From Rhizobiales bacterium CCH3-A5 (GTDB lineage Bacteria; Pseudomonadota; Alphaproteobacteria; Rhizobiales; Beijerinckiaceae), in NCBI GenBank assembly GCA_001556025.1, contig LSIB01000093.1:1-64000 (forward strand): a DNA stretch of 64,000 nt. Reading direction: 5' to 3'. A model generated the notes under the pieces. The model saw only the letters and a list, made by a program, of their open reading frames with translations, had not been told where the DNA came from and ran no database searches. How positions within the stretch are numbered: the stretch's first letter is position 1; each line of letters starts with the position of its first letter. The translations under genes and the position numbers were made by a program. Positions 15,758-24,737 of the stretch are shown here, one piece after another.

Positions 15758-17236
15758 TCAATGGGCCGGTGCATCGCCGCCGCCGGCCGCCGCGACGACG
15801 GCTGACCCGCCGCCTCCGCCCGAGCCGCCGCCGATCAGCGCGTGCCTGAAGTCGGTATGGGCGATCCAGACGTCGCGACGCGCATTGATGCCCGCGACGT
15901 TGGATAGGATTCGTCCACGCGCATCGGCGATGAGCTGCGTCACGTCGATCAGCATGCCGTTATACTGCAGCAGCGCCTCGTCCTGGATGATCTTGCGCAA
16001 GGGCAAGACGTTGTTGATGTAGTGCCGGGCGATGTCGTGGGCGCCGCGATAGCCGACATAGGCCTCGCGCGCCTCGGAGCGGACATTGACCGCCTTCTCG
16101 GCGAGCCTGTTGGCAGCCTGCATGTAGGTCTGTTCCGCCAGCGCGACCTTGGACTGCCCGAAATCGTAGATCGGGATCTCGATCTCGAGTTCGATGGTGC
16201 GCGTGCGCGTGGCCTCGCGCTCGATGTCGCCATCGGGCAGGACGGTCAGCTTGCGGTCGTAGGTCCGGCGACCGAGCAGATCGACGTCGTTGACGAAGCG
16301 GGTCGCCTGCGTGAGTCCGAGCGTCTTGGCCAGCAGATCGAGATCGCCGCGCGCGATCTGGACGTCGATGCGATTGCGCAGCGCCTCTGCCTCGATCGCC
16401 TTGATGCCGGGCAGGCGCGGAAGCGGTGGTAGCGAACCTGGCAAACGGAAATTGAGATCATCACCCCAGAGCCCGAGCTGCCGGATGAGTCGCTCTCGCT
16501 CCTGACTTCGCTGCAGGCGGGCCTGCGCAAGCTGCGCGCCAAGTTCGGCGTCGAAGGCGAACTCGCGGGCCTGATTAAGCTTGTTGATGCCGCCGGATTC
16601 GCCGAGCCGCTTGAACAGCTGCGTCGCGGCGTCGGACGATGCCTTGGCCTCCTGGTAGAAGGCGGCTTGAGCGTGGGCGGCAACGGCGCGGAAATACTGA
16701 CGTCGCGTGTCGGCCGCCAGCTTCAGCACAGCTTCGGCTGCCCGCAATTGGGCGGATCGGAACCGATCCCGCGCAACGTCGGCTCGTGCCGGCAGGGTCG
16801 CCAGAGCGAAAATGCTGCCGACGATCTGCCGCTCGATCTCGAGCGACAGTGTTCCTGTCCGCGACGAGATCGCAAGGCGGGGGTTCGGCGGCAGGCTGGC
16901 GATCACCATCTGCGCTTCGGCGATACCGAGCTCGTTGAAAGCGGCCTGCAGGCCGCGGTTATTGAGGAGTGCGATCTGGACGGCGCTGTCGGCGCTCAAG
17001 GGCTTCTTCAGAAGCTGATCGACGCGCGCCTTGGCATTGATCGCCGTCGCGTCGTCGCCGATCTTGACGACGTCCTTGTTGAGCTCGGCGTAGGCGATGG
17101 ATTGAGCCGTGCCGACGCCGCCATCGGCCGAGAAGCTGGCGCAACCGCCGAGAAGTGCGGCAACGCCGACAAGGAGCGCGAAGCGGCTACCGCGACGCGT
17201 CGAATATCGCTGGTCGGGTCGAAAGGCAAAACTCAT
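15758..17236 (-). CDS. cusC: TolC-family outer-membrane lipoprotein of the RND pump
   Basis: 492 residues from the ATG at 17236; a lipobox (VAALLGGCAS) near residue 30 indicates outer-membrane lipidation as in CusC/OprM. Two outer-membrane-efflux repeats carry long heptad-rich helices (ALLNNRGLQAAFNELGIAEA; EAREAYVGYRGAHDIARHY). The tail is a Gly/Ala-rich run (GGGSGGGGGSAVVAAAGGG). It forms the exit duct for CusBA. It begins 6 bases after the stop of a small lipoprotein gene. The open frame upstream to 17476 overlaps that gene and was excluded. Confidence 0.9.
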   Translation of the reverse strand: MSFAFRPDQRYSTRRGSRFALLVGVAALLGGCASFSADGGVGTAQSIAYAELNKDVVKIGDDATAINAKARVDQLLKKPLSADSAVQIALLNNRGLQAAFNELGIAEAQMVIASLPPNPRLAISSRTGTLSLEIERQIVGSIFALATLPARADVARDRFRSAQLRAAEAVLKLAADTRRQYFRAVAAHAQAAFYQEAKASSDAATQLFKRLGESGGINKLNQAREFAFDAELGAQLAQARLQRSQERERLIRQLGLWGDDLNFRLPGSLPPLPRLPGIKAIEAEALRNRIDVQIARGDLDLLAKTLGLTQATRFVNDVDLLGRRTYDRKLTVLPDGDIEREATRTRTIELEIEIPIYDFGQSKVALAEQTYMQAANRLAEKAVNVRSEAREAYVGYRGAHDIARHYINNVLPLRKIIQDEALLQYNGMLIDVTQLIADARGRILSNVAGINARRDVWIAHTDFRHALIGGGSGGGGGSAVVAAAGGGDAPAH

Positions 17237-17241
17237 CGCAC

Positions 17242-17457
17242 TCACTGCTGGGGGCCCACCCTGCGGTTGAGCTCGCGCCAGTTCTTCGGCTCCCCCGGAC
17301 GCATGGAGGTGACGCCGGCCGTGACGCTCTGATAGGTGACCGTCGGCACGCGCACGGCCGGATCGGCCGGGCGAGCCAGATGAACCGGCACGGGAGCGAC
17401 CGAACAGGCGCCGAGCGCAAGCGCCGAGAGAGCGGTGAGAGACAATTTCAAGGCCAT
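17242..17457 (-). CDS. Small lipoprotein heading the copper operon
   Basis: 71 residues from the ATG at 17457, with a clear lipobox (LSALALGACS) after a hydrophobic stretch. The mature part is short and Pro/Arg-rich (PADPAVRVPTVTYQSV; PKNWRELNRRVGPQQ). A longer start at 17502 is possible but would put 15 basic residues in front of the signal peptide. It precedes the TolC-like gene by 5 bases. It is unrecognised beyond a recurrent small partner of copper TolC genes. Confidence 0.65.
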   Translation of the reverse strand: MALKLSLTALSALALGACSVAPVPVHLARPADPAVRVPTVTYQSVTAGVTSMRPGEPKNWRELNRRVGPQQ

Positions 17458-17635
17458 CGCGATTCGGTCGATCCAAGAGCGTCGATGGCGCTTGGGTAGC
17501 AATGGTGCAGGGCGCGCGTCCGTAACAAATTGTTGCGAAGCCGACCGCGCATCGCGAGCGGAGTGGCGCTATCCTGCCGTCAGCGCTGGCCGCCCCATGA
17601 TGCGCCGATCAGCCAACCCGCCGCGAAGGACGCCC

Positions 17636-18400
17636 GTGACCGAGATCCCGACCACGTCTGCGGCCGACGACCACGGCCATGTGCTCGTGGTGGACGACGA
17701 CCCGCAGATCCGCCTGCTAGTCGCCCGTTTTCTGCAGCGCCATGGCTACAAGGTCACGGGCGCCCCGGACGGGCGCGTCATGATGGACGTCCTTCGACAG
17801 GCGGAGATCGACCTCGTCATTCTCGACCTGATGCTGCCGGGGCGCTCCGGCTTCGACCTCTGCGGCGATGTTCGTGCCACCTCGCAGGTGCCGATCATGA
17901 TGCTGACGGCGCGCACCGAGGAGAGCGACCGCGTCATCGGGCTGGAGGCCGGCGCCGACGACTACGTCACGAAGCCGTTCAGCCCGCGCGAGCTGCTCGC
18001 CCGCGTCCGGGCGGTCCTGCGCCGCTCGCGCGTGACCCGCGGTCCCAGCGCAGGCCGCACCGGCGAAGTCGTGAATTTCGACGGCTGGCGGCTGGATCTG
18101 CGCCGGCGCGAGCTGACCTCGCCTTCGGGCACGCTGATCGACCTTTCCACCGGCGAGTTCGACCTGCTGGTCGCCTTCGTCGAGCACGCCAACCGGGTGC
18201 TGTCGCGCGAGGCGCTGATGCAGTTCGCCAAGACCCGCAGCAGCGACGATCCCTTCGACCGTACGATCGACGTCCAGATCAGCCGCCTGCGACGCAAGCT
18301 TGAGGCCGATGCCCATGGCGGCCAGCTCATCAAGACGATCCGCGGGGCAGGCTACATGTTCACGCCGTCCGTCCGGGCGCGCGAAAGCCAGCCGGCATGA
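17636..18400 (+). CDS. OmpR-family response regulator, CusR/CopR-like
   Basis: 254 residues from the GTG at 17636, with AAGGA five bases upstream. The receiver domain shows the acidic pair VDDDPQ, the phospho-Asp in LVILDLMLPG and the Lys in VTKPFSPREL. The C-terminal winged helix ends RTIDVQISRLRRKLE...IRGAGYMF. It is divergent from the copper operon and overlaps its kinase gene by 4 bases, so it is the probable activator of the cus genes. Upstream at 17524-17534 lies AACAA-A-TTGTT, a short AT-rich dyad in the divergent gap that might be part of its site. Confidence 0.88.
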   Translation: MTEIPTTSAADDHGHVLVVDDDPQIRLLVARFLQRHGYKVTGAPDGRVMMDVLRQAEIDLVILDLMLPGRSGFDLCGDVRATSQVPIMMLTARTEESDRVIGLEAGADDYVTKPFSPRELLARVRAVLRRSRVTRGPSAGRTGEVVNFDGWRLDLRRRELTSPSGTLIDLSTGEFDLLVAFVEHANRVLSREALMQFAKTRSSDDPFDRTIDVQISRLRRKLEADAHGGQLIKTIRGAGYMFTPSVRARESQPA

Positions 18401-19842
18401 CGCGCATCCTGAAACGGGGTTTGCCCGACACCGTGGCGAGCCGCGCCATCCTGATCCTGGTCGCGGCGCTGCTCGCCTTCCACGTCGTCGGCTACTGGGC
18501 CTATCGCGTCGGCGTCGAGAGCCTGGCGACCGCCCAGCGCGACCGGGGCCTGGCCGAGCGCATCGTCTCGATCAAGCGCGCCATTGCCGGCATCCCGCAG
18601 GAGCCGGAGCGCGACCGCGCGGCGCATGATCTGACGAGCGCTAGTCTTGAGGTCCATTGGAGCAAGGTCAGCCTGGTTCTCGGCACTGCGCCCACCACCG
18701 AGCGGACGGCGGCGATGGAAGCCAAGCTCAAGGAACTCGTGCCCGATCTGGCATCGGAATCCTTCCGCCTCGGCTTCGCCGACGACGGCGCGCTCGGCTC
18801 GGGAGAGGCCGATGCCTACCGGCACATGATGCTGGTTTCGGTCCGGCTCGACGATGGCTCCTGGGTCAATTTTTCTTCGACGATGCTCGCCGCCACGCAG
18901 CACGCCGACTGGAGCGTGCTGGCGGTGACGATCTGCTTTGGCGTGGCGATCATCGTCGTCGCCGTCCTGCTGCTGCGCTGGGCGACGCGGCCGTTGCGCG
19001 ATCTCGCGGTGGCCGCCGAGCGCTTCAGCCTCGACCAGACCCCGCAGCCGCTTAACGAGACCGGCCCGGCCGAGGTCCGCCGCGCAGCGCGCGCCTTTAA
19101 CACCATGCGAGAACGCATCCAGCGCCTCGTGTCCGAACGTATGCAGGCGCTCGCGGCCGTCTCACACGATCTGCGCACGCCGATCACGCGACTGCGGCTG
19201 CGCTCGGAACTCATGGAGGACGAGGCGACGCGCGACCTCGTCGACGCCGACCTCGCCGAGATGGAGGGCATGATCGATTCAACGCTGGAGTTCCTGCGCG
19301 GCGGCGTCTCCAGCGAGACGATCAGGCCCATCGACATCGTCACGGTAATCGAAACCATCGTCGACGATCATGCAGACCAGGGTCGGTCTGTGACCTTGAG
19401 CGGGGTTGGCCAAGGCCGGGTGCTGGGTCGCCTTCTGTCACTGAAGCGCGCCTTCTGGAATATCGTCGGAAACGCGGTGAAGTATGGCAGCCACGCCACG
19501 GTCGCGATCGGCGAGACGCCGGCCGGTCTCGCGATCACGGTCGAGGATAACGGCCCGGGCATTCCCGACGGCGACATGGAACGCGTCTTCCAGCCCTTCG
19601 TCCGACTTGAGGGATCGCGCGGTCGCGAGACCGGCGGCTCCGGCCTCGGCCTGACCATCGCGCGGGCCGTTATCGTCTCGCATGGCGGCGAGATCACGCT
19701 GGGCAACCGGGCGGAAGGCGGCCTTCGCGTGACGATCATCCTGCCCCTACTTGACCAGCCGGAACCGCGATTGGCGCAGGCCAGCACCGCTTCGGAGCCC
19801 GAGACACCCGCGTCGTCGCCATCCGTTTCCGCCCGCATCTGA
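18397..19842 (+). CDS. Membrane sensor histidine kinase partner of the copper operon regulator
   Basis: 481 residues. TM1 lies about 15-35 and TM2 about 170-190, flanking a periplasmic sensor loop of about 130 residues; then HAMP, the H-box AAVSHDLRTPITRL, the N-box NIVGNAVKYG, EDNGPGIP and GGSGLGLTIA. The periplasmic loop is not rich in His or Met, unlike classical CusS, so copper sensing rests on gene position. The start overlaps the regulator stop (ATGA). Confidence 0.88.
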   Translation: MTRILKRGLPDTVASRAILILVAALLAFHVVGYWAYRVGVESLATAQRDRGLAERIVSIKRAIAGIPQEPERDRAAHDLTSASLEVHWSKVSLVLGTAPTTERTAAMEAKLKELVPDLASESFRLGFADDGALGSGEADAYRHMMLVSVRLDDGSWVNFSSTMLAATQHADWSVLAVTICFGVAIIVVAVLLLRWATRPLRDLAVAAERFSLDQTPQPLNETGPAEVRRAARAFNTMRERIQRLVSERMQALAAVSHDLRTPITRLRLRSELMEDEATRDLVDADLAEMEGMIDSTLEFLRGGVSSETIRPIDIVTVIETIVDDHADQGRSVTLSGVGQGRVLGRLLSLKRAFWNIVGNAVKYGSHATVAIGETPAGLAITVEDNGPGIPDGDMERVFQPFVRLEGSRGRETGGSGLGLTIARAVIVSHGGEITLGNRAEGGLRVTIILPLLDQPEPRLAQASTASEPETPASSPSVSARI

Positions 19843-19865
19843 AACCCCACCCCTGGAGACCGAAA

Positions 19866-20297
19866 TTGAAGACACCGGTTCTTTTCGCGTTGGCGCTGGG
19901 TTTCTCAGCGATGCCAGCGATAGCCCAAGAGATCGATGTCCATCTCAGCCCGACGTGCGGCTGCTGCAAAGCCTGGGTCAGGCATCTTGAGCAAGCCGGC
20001 TTCACGCCGCGCGTGATTGAAAGCCGCGACATGGCGGCAACCAAGCGCGCGTTCGGCGTGCCCGACACCGTGCAGTCCTGCCATACGGCCGTCGTGGAGG
20101 GCTACTTCGTCGAGGGTCATGTTCCGGCCTCCGACATCCGCAAGCTGGTGAAGGACAAGCCGGTGGCGCTCGGCCTAGCCGTCCCCGACATGCCGGTCGG
20201 ATCGCCCGGAATGGAGGTTCCCGGCGTCCCTACGGAGAAATTCGAGACATTGCTCGTCGGCGCTAATGGCCAGACCGCCGTCTACGGCAAGCACTGA
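19866..20297 (+). CDS. DUF411 exported metal-binding protein
   Basis: 143 residues from a TTG start with GGAGA six bases before it. The signal peptide (TPVLFALALGFSAMPAIA) is followed by a thioredoxin-like fold with the DUF411 hallmark SPTCGCCKAW near residue 30, then DTVQSCHTAVVEGYFVEGHVP. DUF411 proteins are recurrent in copper/silver loci and are thought to bind metal through the CGCC and His. It lies 23 bases after the kinase gene on the same strand. Confidence 0.85.
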   Translation: MKTPVLFALALGFSAMPAIAQEIDVHLSPTCGCCKAWVRHLEQAGFTPRVIESRDMAATKRAFGVPDTVQSCHTAVVEGYFVEGHVPASDIRKLVKDKPVALGLAVPDMPVGSPGMEVPGVPTEKFETLLVGANGQTAVYGKH

Positions 20298-20323
20298 CCG
20301 GCTGTTTGACTGACAAACCCTCG

Positions 20324-20356
20324 CGGCTCAGATTGACTGCAAAATAATCTGAGCCG
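20324..20356. promoter_or_regulatory. 11+11 bp inverted repeat directly upstream of aioX
   Basis: CGGCTCAGATT and AATCTGAGCCG form perfect arms around an 11-base A-rich centre. The right arm abuts the GGGGAGG ribosome-binding site (20356-20362) of aioX, whose ATG is at 20369. In RNA the stem could act as terminator of the upstream copper gene or limit aioX translation; as DNA it could be an operator. A shorter dyad (GTTTG-ACTGA-CAAAC) lies at 20304-20318. Confidence 0.55.
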
Positions 20357-20368
20357 GGGAGGTTCACC

Positions 20369-21265
20369 ATGTCAGTTGGTCCGCGCCGACCACCGTCCCT
20401 GACATCGCGCCGACCGACGCGACGGTTGATGCTGGCGGGTGTGGTCGGCGGGCTCGCGGTCGCAAGTGCGCCCGCAGCATACGCCGCTCAGCCGTTCCGG
20501 TTCGGCTTGACACCTGTCTTCCTAACCTCCGACCTGCAGCTTCTTGAGGCGTTGCAACGATACCTAACACTCGCCATGGGGACCGAGGTCGAACTCGTCC
20601 TCAAGCGGACCTATCAGGAAATCACTTCGCAGTTGGTCTCCGGCCTGCTCGACGCCGCCTGGATCTGCGGCTTCCCGTTCATCGCCTACAGGCGCGAACT
20701 GGAGCTCGTAGCCGTCCCGATCTGGCGCGGCAGGACGACCTATCAGTCCTATCTGATTGTCGCCGAGGGCCGCGATGCGTCGAACATCGACGACCTGCGC
20801 GGCGATATTCACGCCTTCTCCGATCCCGATTCAAACTCGGGTTATCTGGTAACCCGTGCGCTCCTGGCCGAACAGGGCCTCAAGCCTCAAGCCTTCTTTC
20901 AGCGGACCTTCTTCACCTACGGACATCGCAACGTCGTGCGGGCTGTGGCCGCCGGTCTTGCTCGGTCGGGCAGCGTCGACGGCTATGTCTGGGAGGTCAT
21001 GACGCAGACGGAGCCGGAACTGACTCGCCAGACAAGGCCAGCGTGGCGGTCGGACTGGATGGGCTTCCCGCCAGTGGCGACGGCGACAAAAAACGCCTCG
21101 AGCGAAGGGATCACGAAGCTTCGTCAGGCACTCCTAGCTATGCCGCGTGACCCGATCGGGCGTGGCGTCCTCGAACTGCTTCGCCTCGATGGCTTCGCGA
21201 AGGGAGACCCTTCTCTATTCGACAGCATCGCCAGCCGCGTCGATCTCGTCAGGACACTGGGATGA
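20369..21265 (+). CDS. aioX: Periplasmic As(III)-binding sensor protein AioX (PhnD-like)
   Basis: 298 residues: a signal peptide with a possible twin-Arg region ([19 protein letters not shown]) and a two-lobed PhnD-type solute-binding fold ([36 protein letters not shown]). The protein contains a single cysteine, Cys100 in [10 protein letters not shown], which corresponds to the As(III)-binding Cys described for AioX. It senses arsenite and signals to the membrane kinase AioS rather than feeding an ABC transporter; no permease genes are near. It overlaps aioS by 4 bases. Confidence 0.92.
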   Translation: MSVGPRRPPSLTSRRPTRRLMLAGVVGGLAVASAPAAYAAQPFRFGLTPVFLTSDLQLLEALQRYLTLAMGTEVELVLKRTYQEITSQLVSGLLDAAWICGFPFIAYRRELELVAVPIWRGRTTYQSYLIVAEGRDASNIDDLRGDIHAFSDPDSNSGYLVTRALLAEQGLKPQAFFQRTFFTYGHRNVVRAVAAGLARSGSVDGYVWEVMTQTEPELTRQTRPAWRSDWMGFPPVATATKNASSEGITKLRQALLAMPRDPIGRGVLELLRLDGFAKGDPSLFDSIASRVDLVRTLG

Positions 21266-22708
21266 CAGGGCCGTCGTTCGATCCCAGGCGCTGGCCGCTC
21301 GCGTTCAAGGCGCCGCTCCTGGTGGCCGCGTTCATGCTCGTCGTCAGCGTCGTCATGACGGACGCCGTGCTGTCGCGCTTGCGGGAGACGCAGGAACGGC
21401 ATCTCGGCGCGATGTCGACGATTTACCTTAATGGGATGGCGGCGGCGCTCATTCCCCACGTCCTACGGGAGGACATCTGGGAAATATTCGACACGATTGA
21501 CCGGGGTGCTGGTCTCGAGGGAGGCTTCGGACGCGCCACTATCATCGTCGTCGACGCGAAAGGGCAAACGCTTGCCGCAAGCGATCCAAGGCAGGCTCCG
21601 GTCCTGAGCCGTCAGGTTGGTCGGGACAAAGACTTTCCCGGTGGAGGCACGCTGACCGTGGACGCGGACAAGGCGCGAGCCTTCGCCCGGCGCGATCTCG
21701 TCTACCAGGGCCGCCGGGTCGGCGCCATCTACGTCGATTTCGATGTCCGTCACCTCCTTCGCGAGCGGGCGGACGTCTTAAGAACGCTGGTTGCCACGAA
21801 CGCAGCCATTGCGATCCTACTGGCGGCATTCGGATACTTCATCATCAGGCGTATGCTCGGACCGCTGCGCACGCTGTCTCGCCATCTCGATCTCGGCGTC
21901 GCCGGCACCGTCCAGCCAATCGCTCCAGACGAAGTTGGCAGCACGACCTACGAATTCGGCCGCCTGTTCCGACGGTTCAACGTCATGGCCGACGCCGTCA
22001 ACGATCGCGAGGCGATCGCGAAGGAGATGGCCAACGAGGAACGCCTGGCGAGCCTTGGGCGCCTGGCATCGGGCATGGCGCACGAGATCAACAACCCTCT
22101 CGGCGGGCTGTTCAACGCGATCGATACGATCAAGCGCCATGGCGAGAAAGCCTTGGTGCGCAACGCATCGCTCGACCTGATCGAACGCGGCCTGAAGGGC
22201 ATCCGGGACGTCGTGCGCGCAACGCTTGCTACCTATCGCGCCGATCGCGATCCACGAGACCTCACCCCCGCTGACCTTGACGATCTGAAGCTGTTGATCG
22301 GTCCGGAGGTGAGCCGTCGCGCCTTGATCCTCGACTGGGACAACGACGTCGTAGGGGATTTGCCGGTATCTGCCTCGGCGGTGAGGCAGATCGCGCTCAA
22401 CCTCATCCTGAATGCGATGCAGGTGGCGCCGCCGGGCACACGTGTCCATTTCGAAGCCGAGCCAGTTGGCGGGCGTCTAGTTGTAGCGGTTCATGACCAA
22501 GGCCCTGGTTTCAGCTCCGACGCCAGCGCCATGCTCAGCGGCGGCGCCAGCAGGCCTGCGCCGTTGGGCGACGGCACGGGCCTCGGGCTTTGGATGACAA
22601 GACGGCTGGTTCATGATCTGAACGGCTATATATCGGTCGAAACCTCTCCCATCGGTGGGGCTGTCGTTCGCGTCACCATCCCGTTGGCGGCCAGCGAGGA
22701 AATGCGCG

Positions 22709-22719
<11 letters not shown>
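21262..22719 (+). CDS. aioS: Sensor histidine kinase AioS
   Basis: 485 residues. A periplasmic domain between TM1 (about 15-35) and TM2 (about 175-195, [20 protein letters not shown]) is followed by HAMP, the H-box [13 protein letters not shown], the N-region LNLILNAMQ and [10 protein letters not shown]. The NtrB-like H-box fits a partner of a sigma-54 activator, which is the next gene. With AioX it turns As(III) into phosphorylation of AioR. It is coupled by overlaps on both sides. Confidence 0.92.
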
Positions 22720-24028
<1,309 letters not shown>

Positions 24029-24059
24029 CCGGAAAATCGGACTTCCGCAGTCGCAGCAT

Positions 24060-24075
24060 GTTCGAAAATCCGAAC
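24060..24075 (+). promoter_or_regulatory. Candidate AioR binding dyad
   Basis: GTTCG-AAAATC-CGAAC, a perfect 5+5 bp dyad with a 6-base spacer, centred about 73 bases upstream of the sigma-54 -24 element. The GTT..6..AAC architecture resembles sites proposed for AioR in other arsenite oxidisers (from memory). The spacing suits an enhancer-binding protein. Confidence 0.5.
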
Positions 24076-24139
24076 GCGGGTGGCCGTGGCTCAGTCTCTA
24101 TGTCTCTGAAATTGTAATACTTCTAAGGCGTCCGCCTTA

Positions 24140-24155
24140 CGGCACGACCCATGCA
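24140..24155 (+). promoter_or_regulatory. Sigma-54 promoter of aioBA
   Basis: CGGCACG-ACCC-ATGCA against the consensus TGGCACG-N4-TTGCW: GG at -24 (24141-24142) and GC at -12 (24153-24154) are both kept with the required 10 bases between. Transcription would begin near 24166, leaving a leader of about 36 bases before the aioB ATG at 24202. Confidence 0.82.
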
Positions 24156-24201
24156 GTCTTCCATCGTCCCGCTCGTGAGAAGCAGGCATGGAGGACACGC
24201 G

Positions 24202-24723
24202 ATGAAGAAGTGCGATCTCATGGTCGATATCGGCCGGCGTCGGTTCCTATCGGGGGCCGGTATGGCCGCAGCCGGAGCCGCCGCGACCACGATGGTCCCC
24301 AGCGCGGCGCAGGCAAAACCCGCCGCTGCGCGCGTCGACTATCCTTCCAACCGCCTCGGCTCGGTCGCGGAGCTGAAGCTCAACGAGCCCAAGGATGTCG
24401 CCTATCCCGACGCCGACGCGCCTGGTGTCCTGCTCAAGCTCGGCAAGCGCGTCCCCGGGGGCGTCGGCCCAGACGGCGACATCGTCGGGTTCGCGACGCT
24501 CTGCCCTCACAAGGGCTACCCGCTCGCCTTCAACGCGACCGACAAGACCCTGAACTGCCCCGGCCACTATTCGCGTTTCGACTGCGAGGCCGGTGGGCAG
24601 CAGATCTGGGGCCAGGCGACCCAGAACCTCCCGCAATACTCGCTTCGCGTCGAAGCGAACGGCGACATCGTGGCGGAGGGGCTTGATGAGCTCCTCTACG
24701 GCCGCCTGTCCAACGTGCTCTGA
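24202..24723 (+). CDS. aioB: Arsenite oxidase small (Rieske) subunit
   Basis: 173 residues from the ATG at 24202, with GGAGG seven bases upstream. An ATG at 24151 in the same frame lies inside the sigma-54 promoter and cannot be the start. A Tat signal (GRRRFLSGAGMAAAG) exports the folded heterodimer. The [2Fe-2S] ligands are Cys101-x-His103 (LCPHKGYPL) and Cys119-x2-His122 (CPGHYSRFD). The disulfide pair of many Rieske proteins is not present at the usual places: Gly follows the first motif where a Cys could be, and the only further Cys is in FDCEAGG. It passes electrons from AioA to cytochrome c. Confidence 0.94.
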   Translation: MKKCDLMVDIGRRRFLSGAGMAAAGAAATTMVPSAAQAKPAAARVDYPSNRLGSVAELKLNEPKDVAYPDADAPGVLLKLGKRVPGGVGPDGDIVGFATLCPHKGYPLAFNATDKTLNCPGHYSRFDCEAGGQQIWGQATQNLPQYSLRVEANGDIVAEGLDELLYGRLSNVL

Positions 24724-24737
24724 AGGGAGGATCGACA

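Noticed and set aside
20369..21265. Phosphonate/phosphate ABC transporter binding protein
   Set aside because: No permease or ATPase genes are near; the single Cys and the aioS-aioR neighbours identify AioX.
24151..24201. Upstream ATG of aioB at 24151
   Set aside because: It lies within the -12 region of the sigma-54 promoter, upstream of the expected transcript start. The ATG at 24202 has GGAGG and a proper Tat signal.
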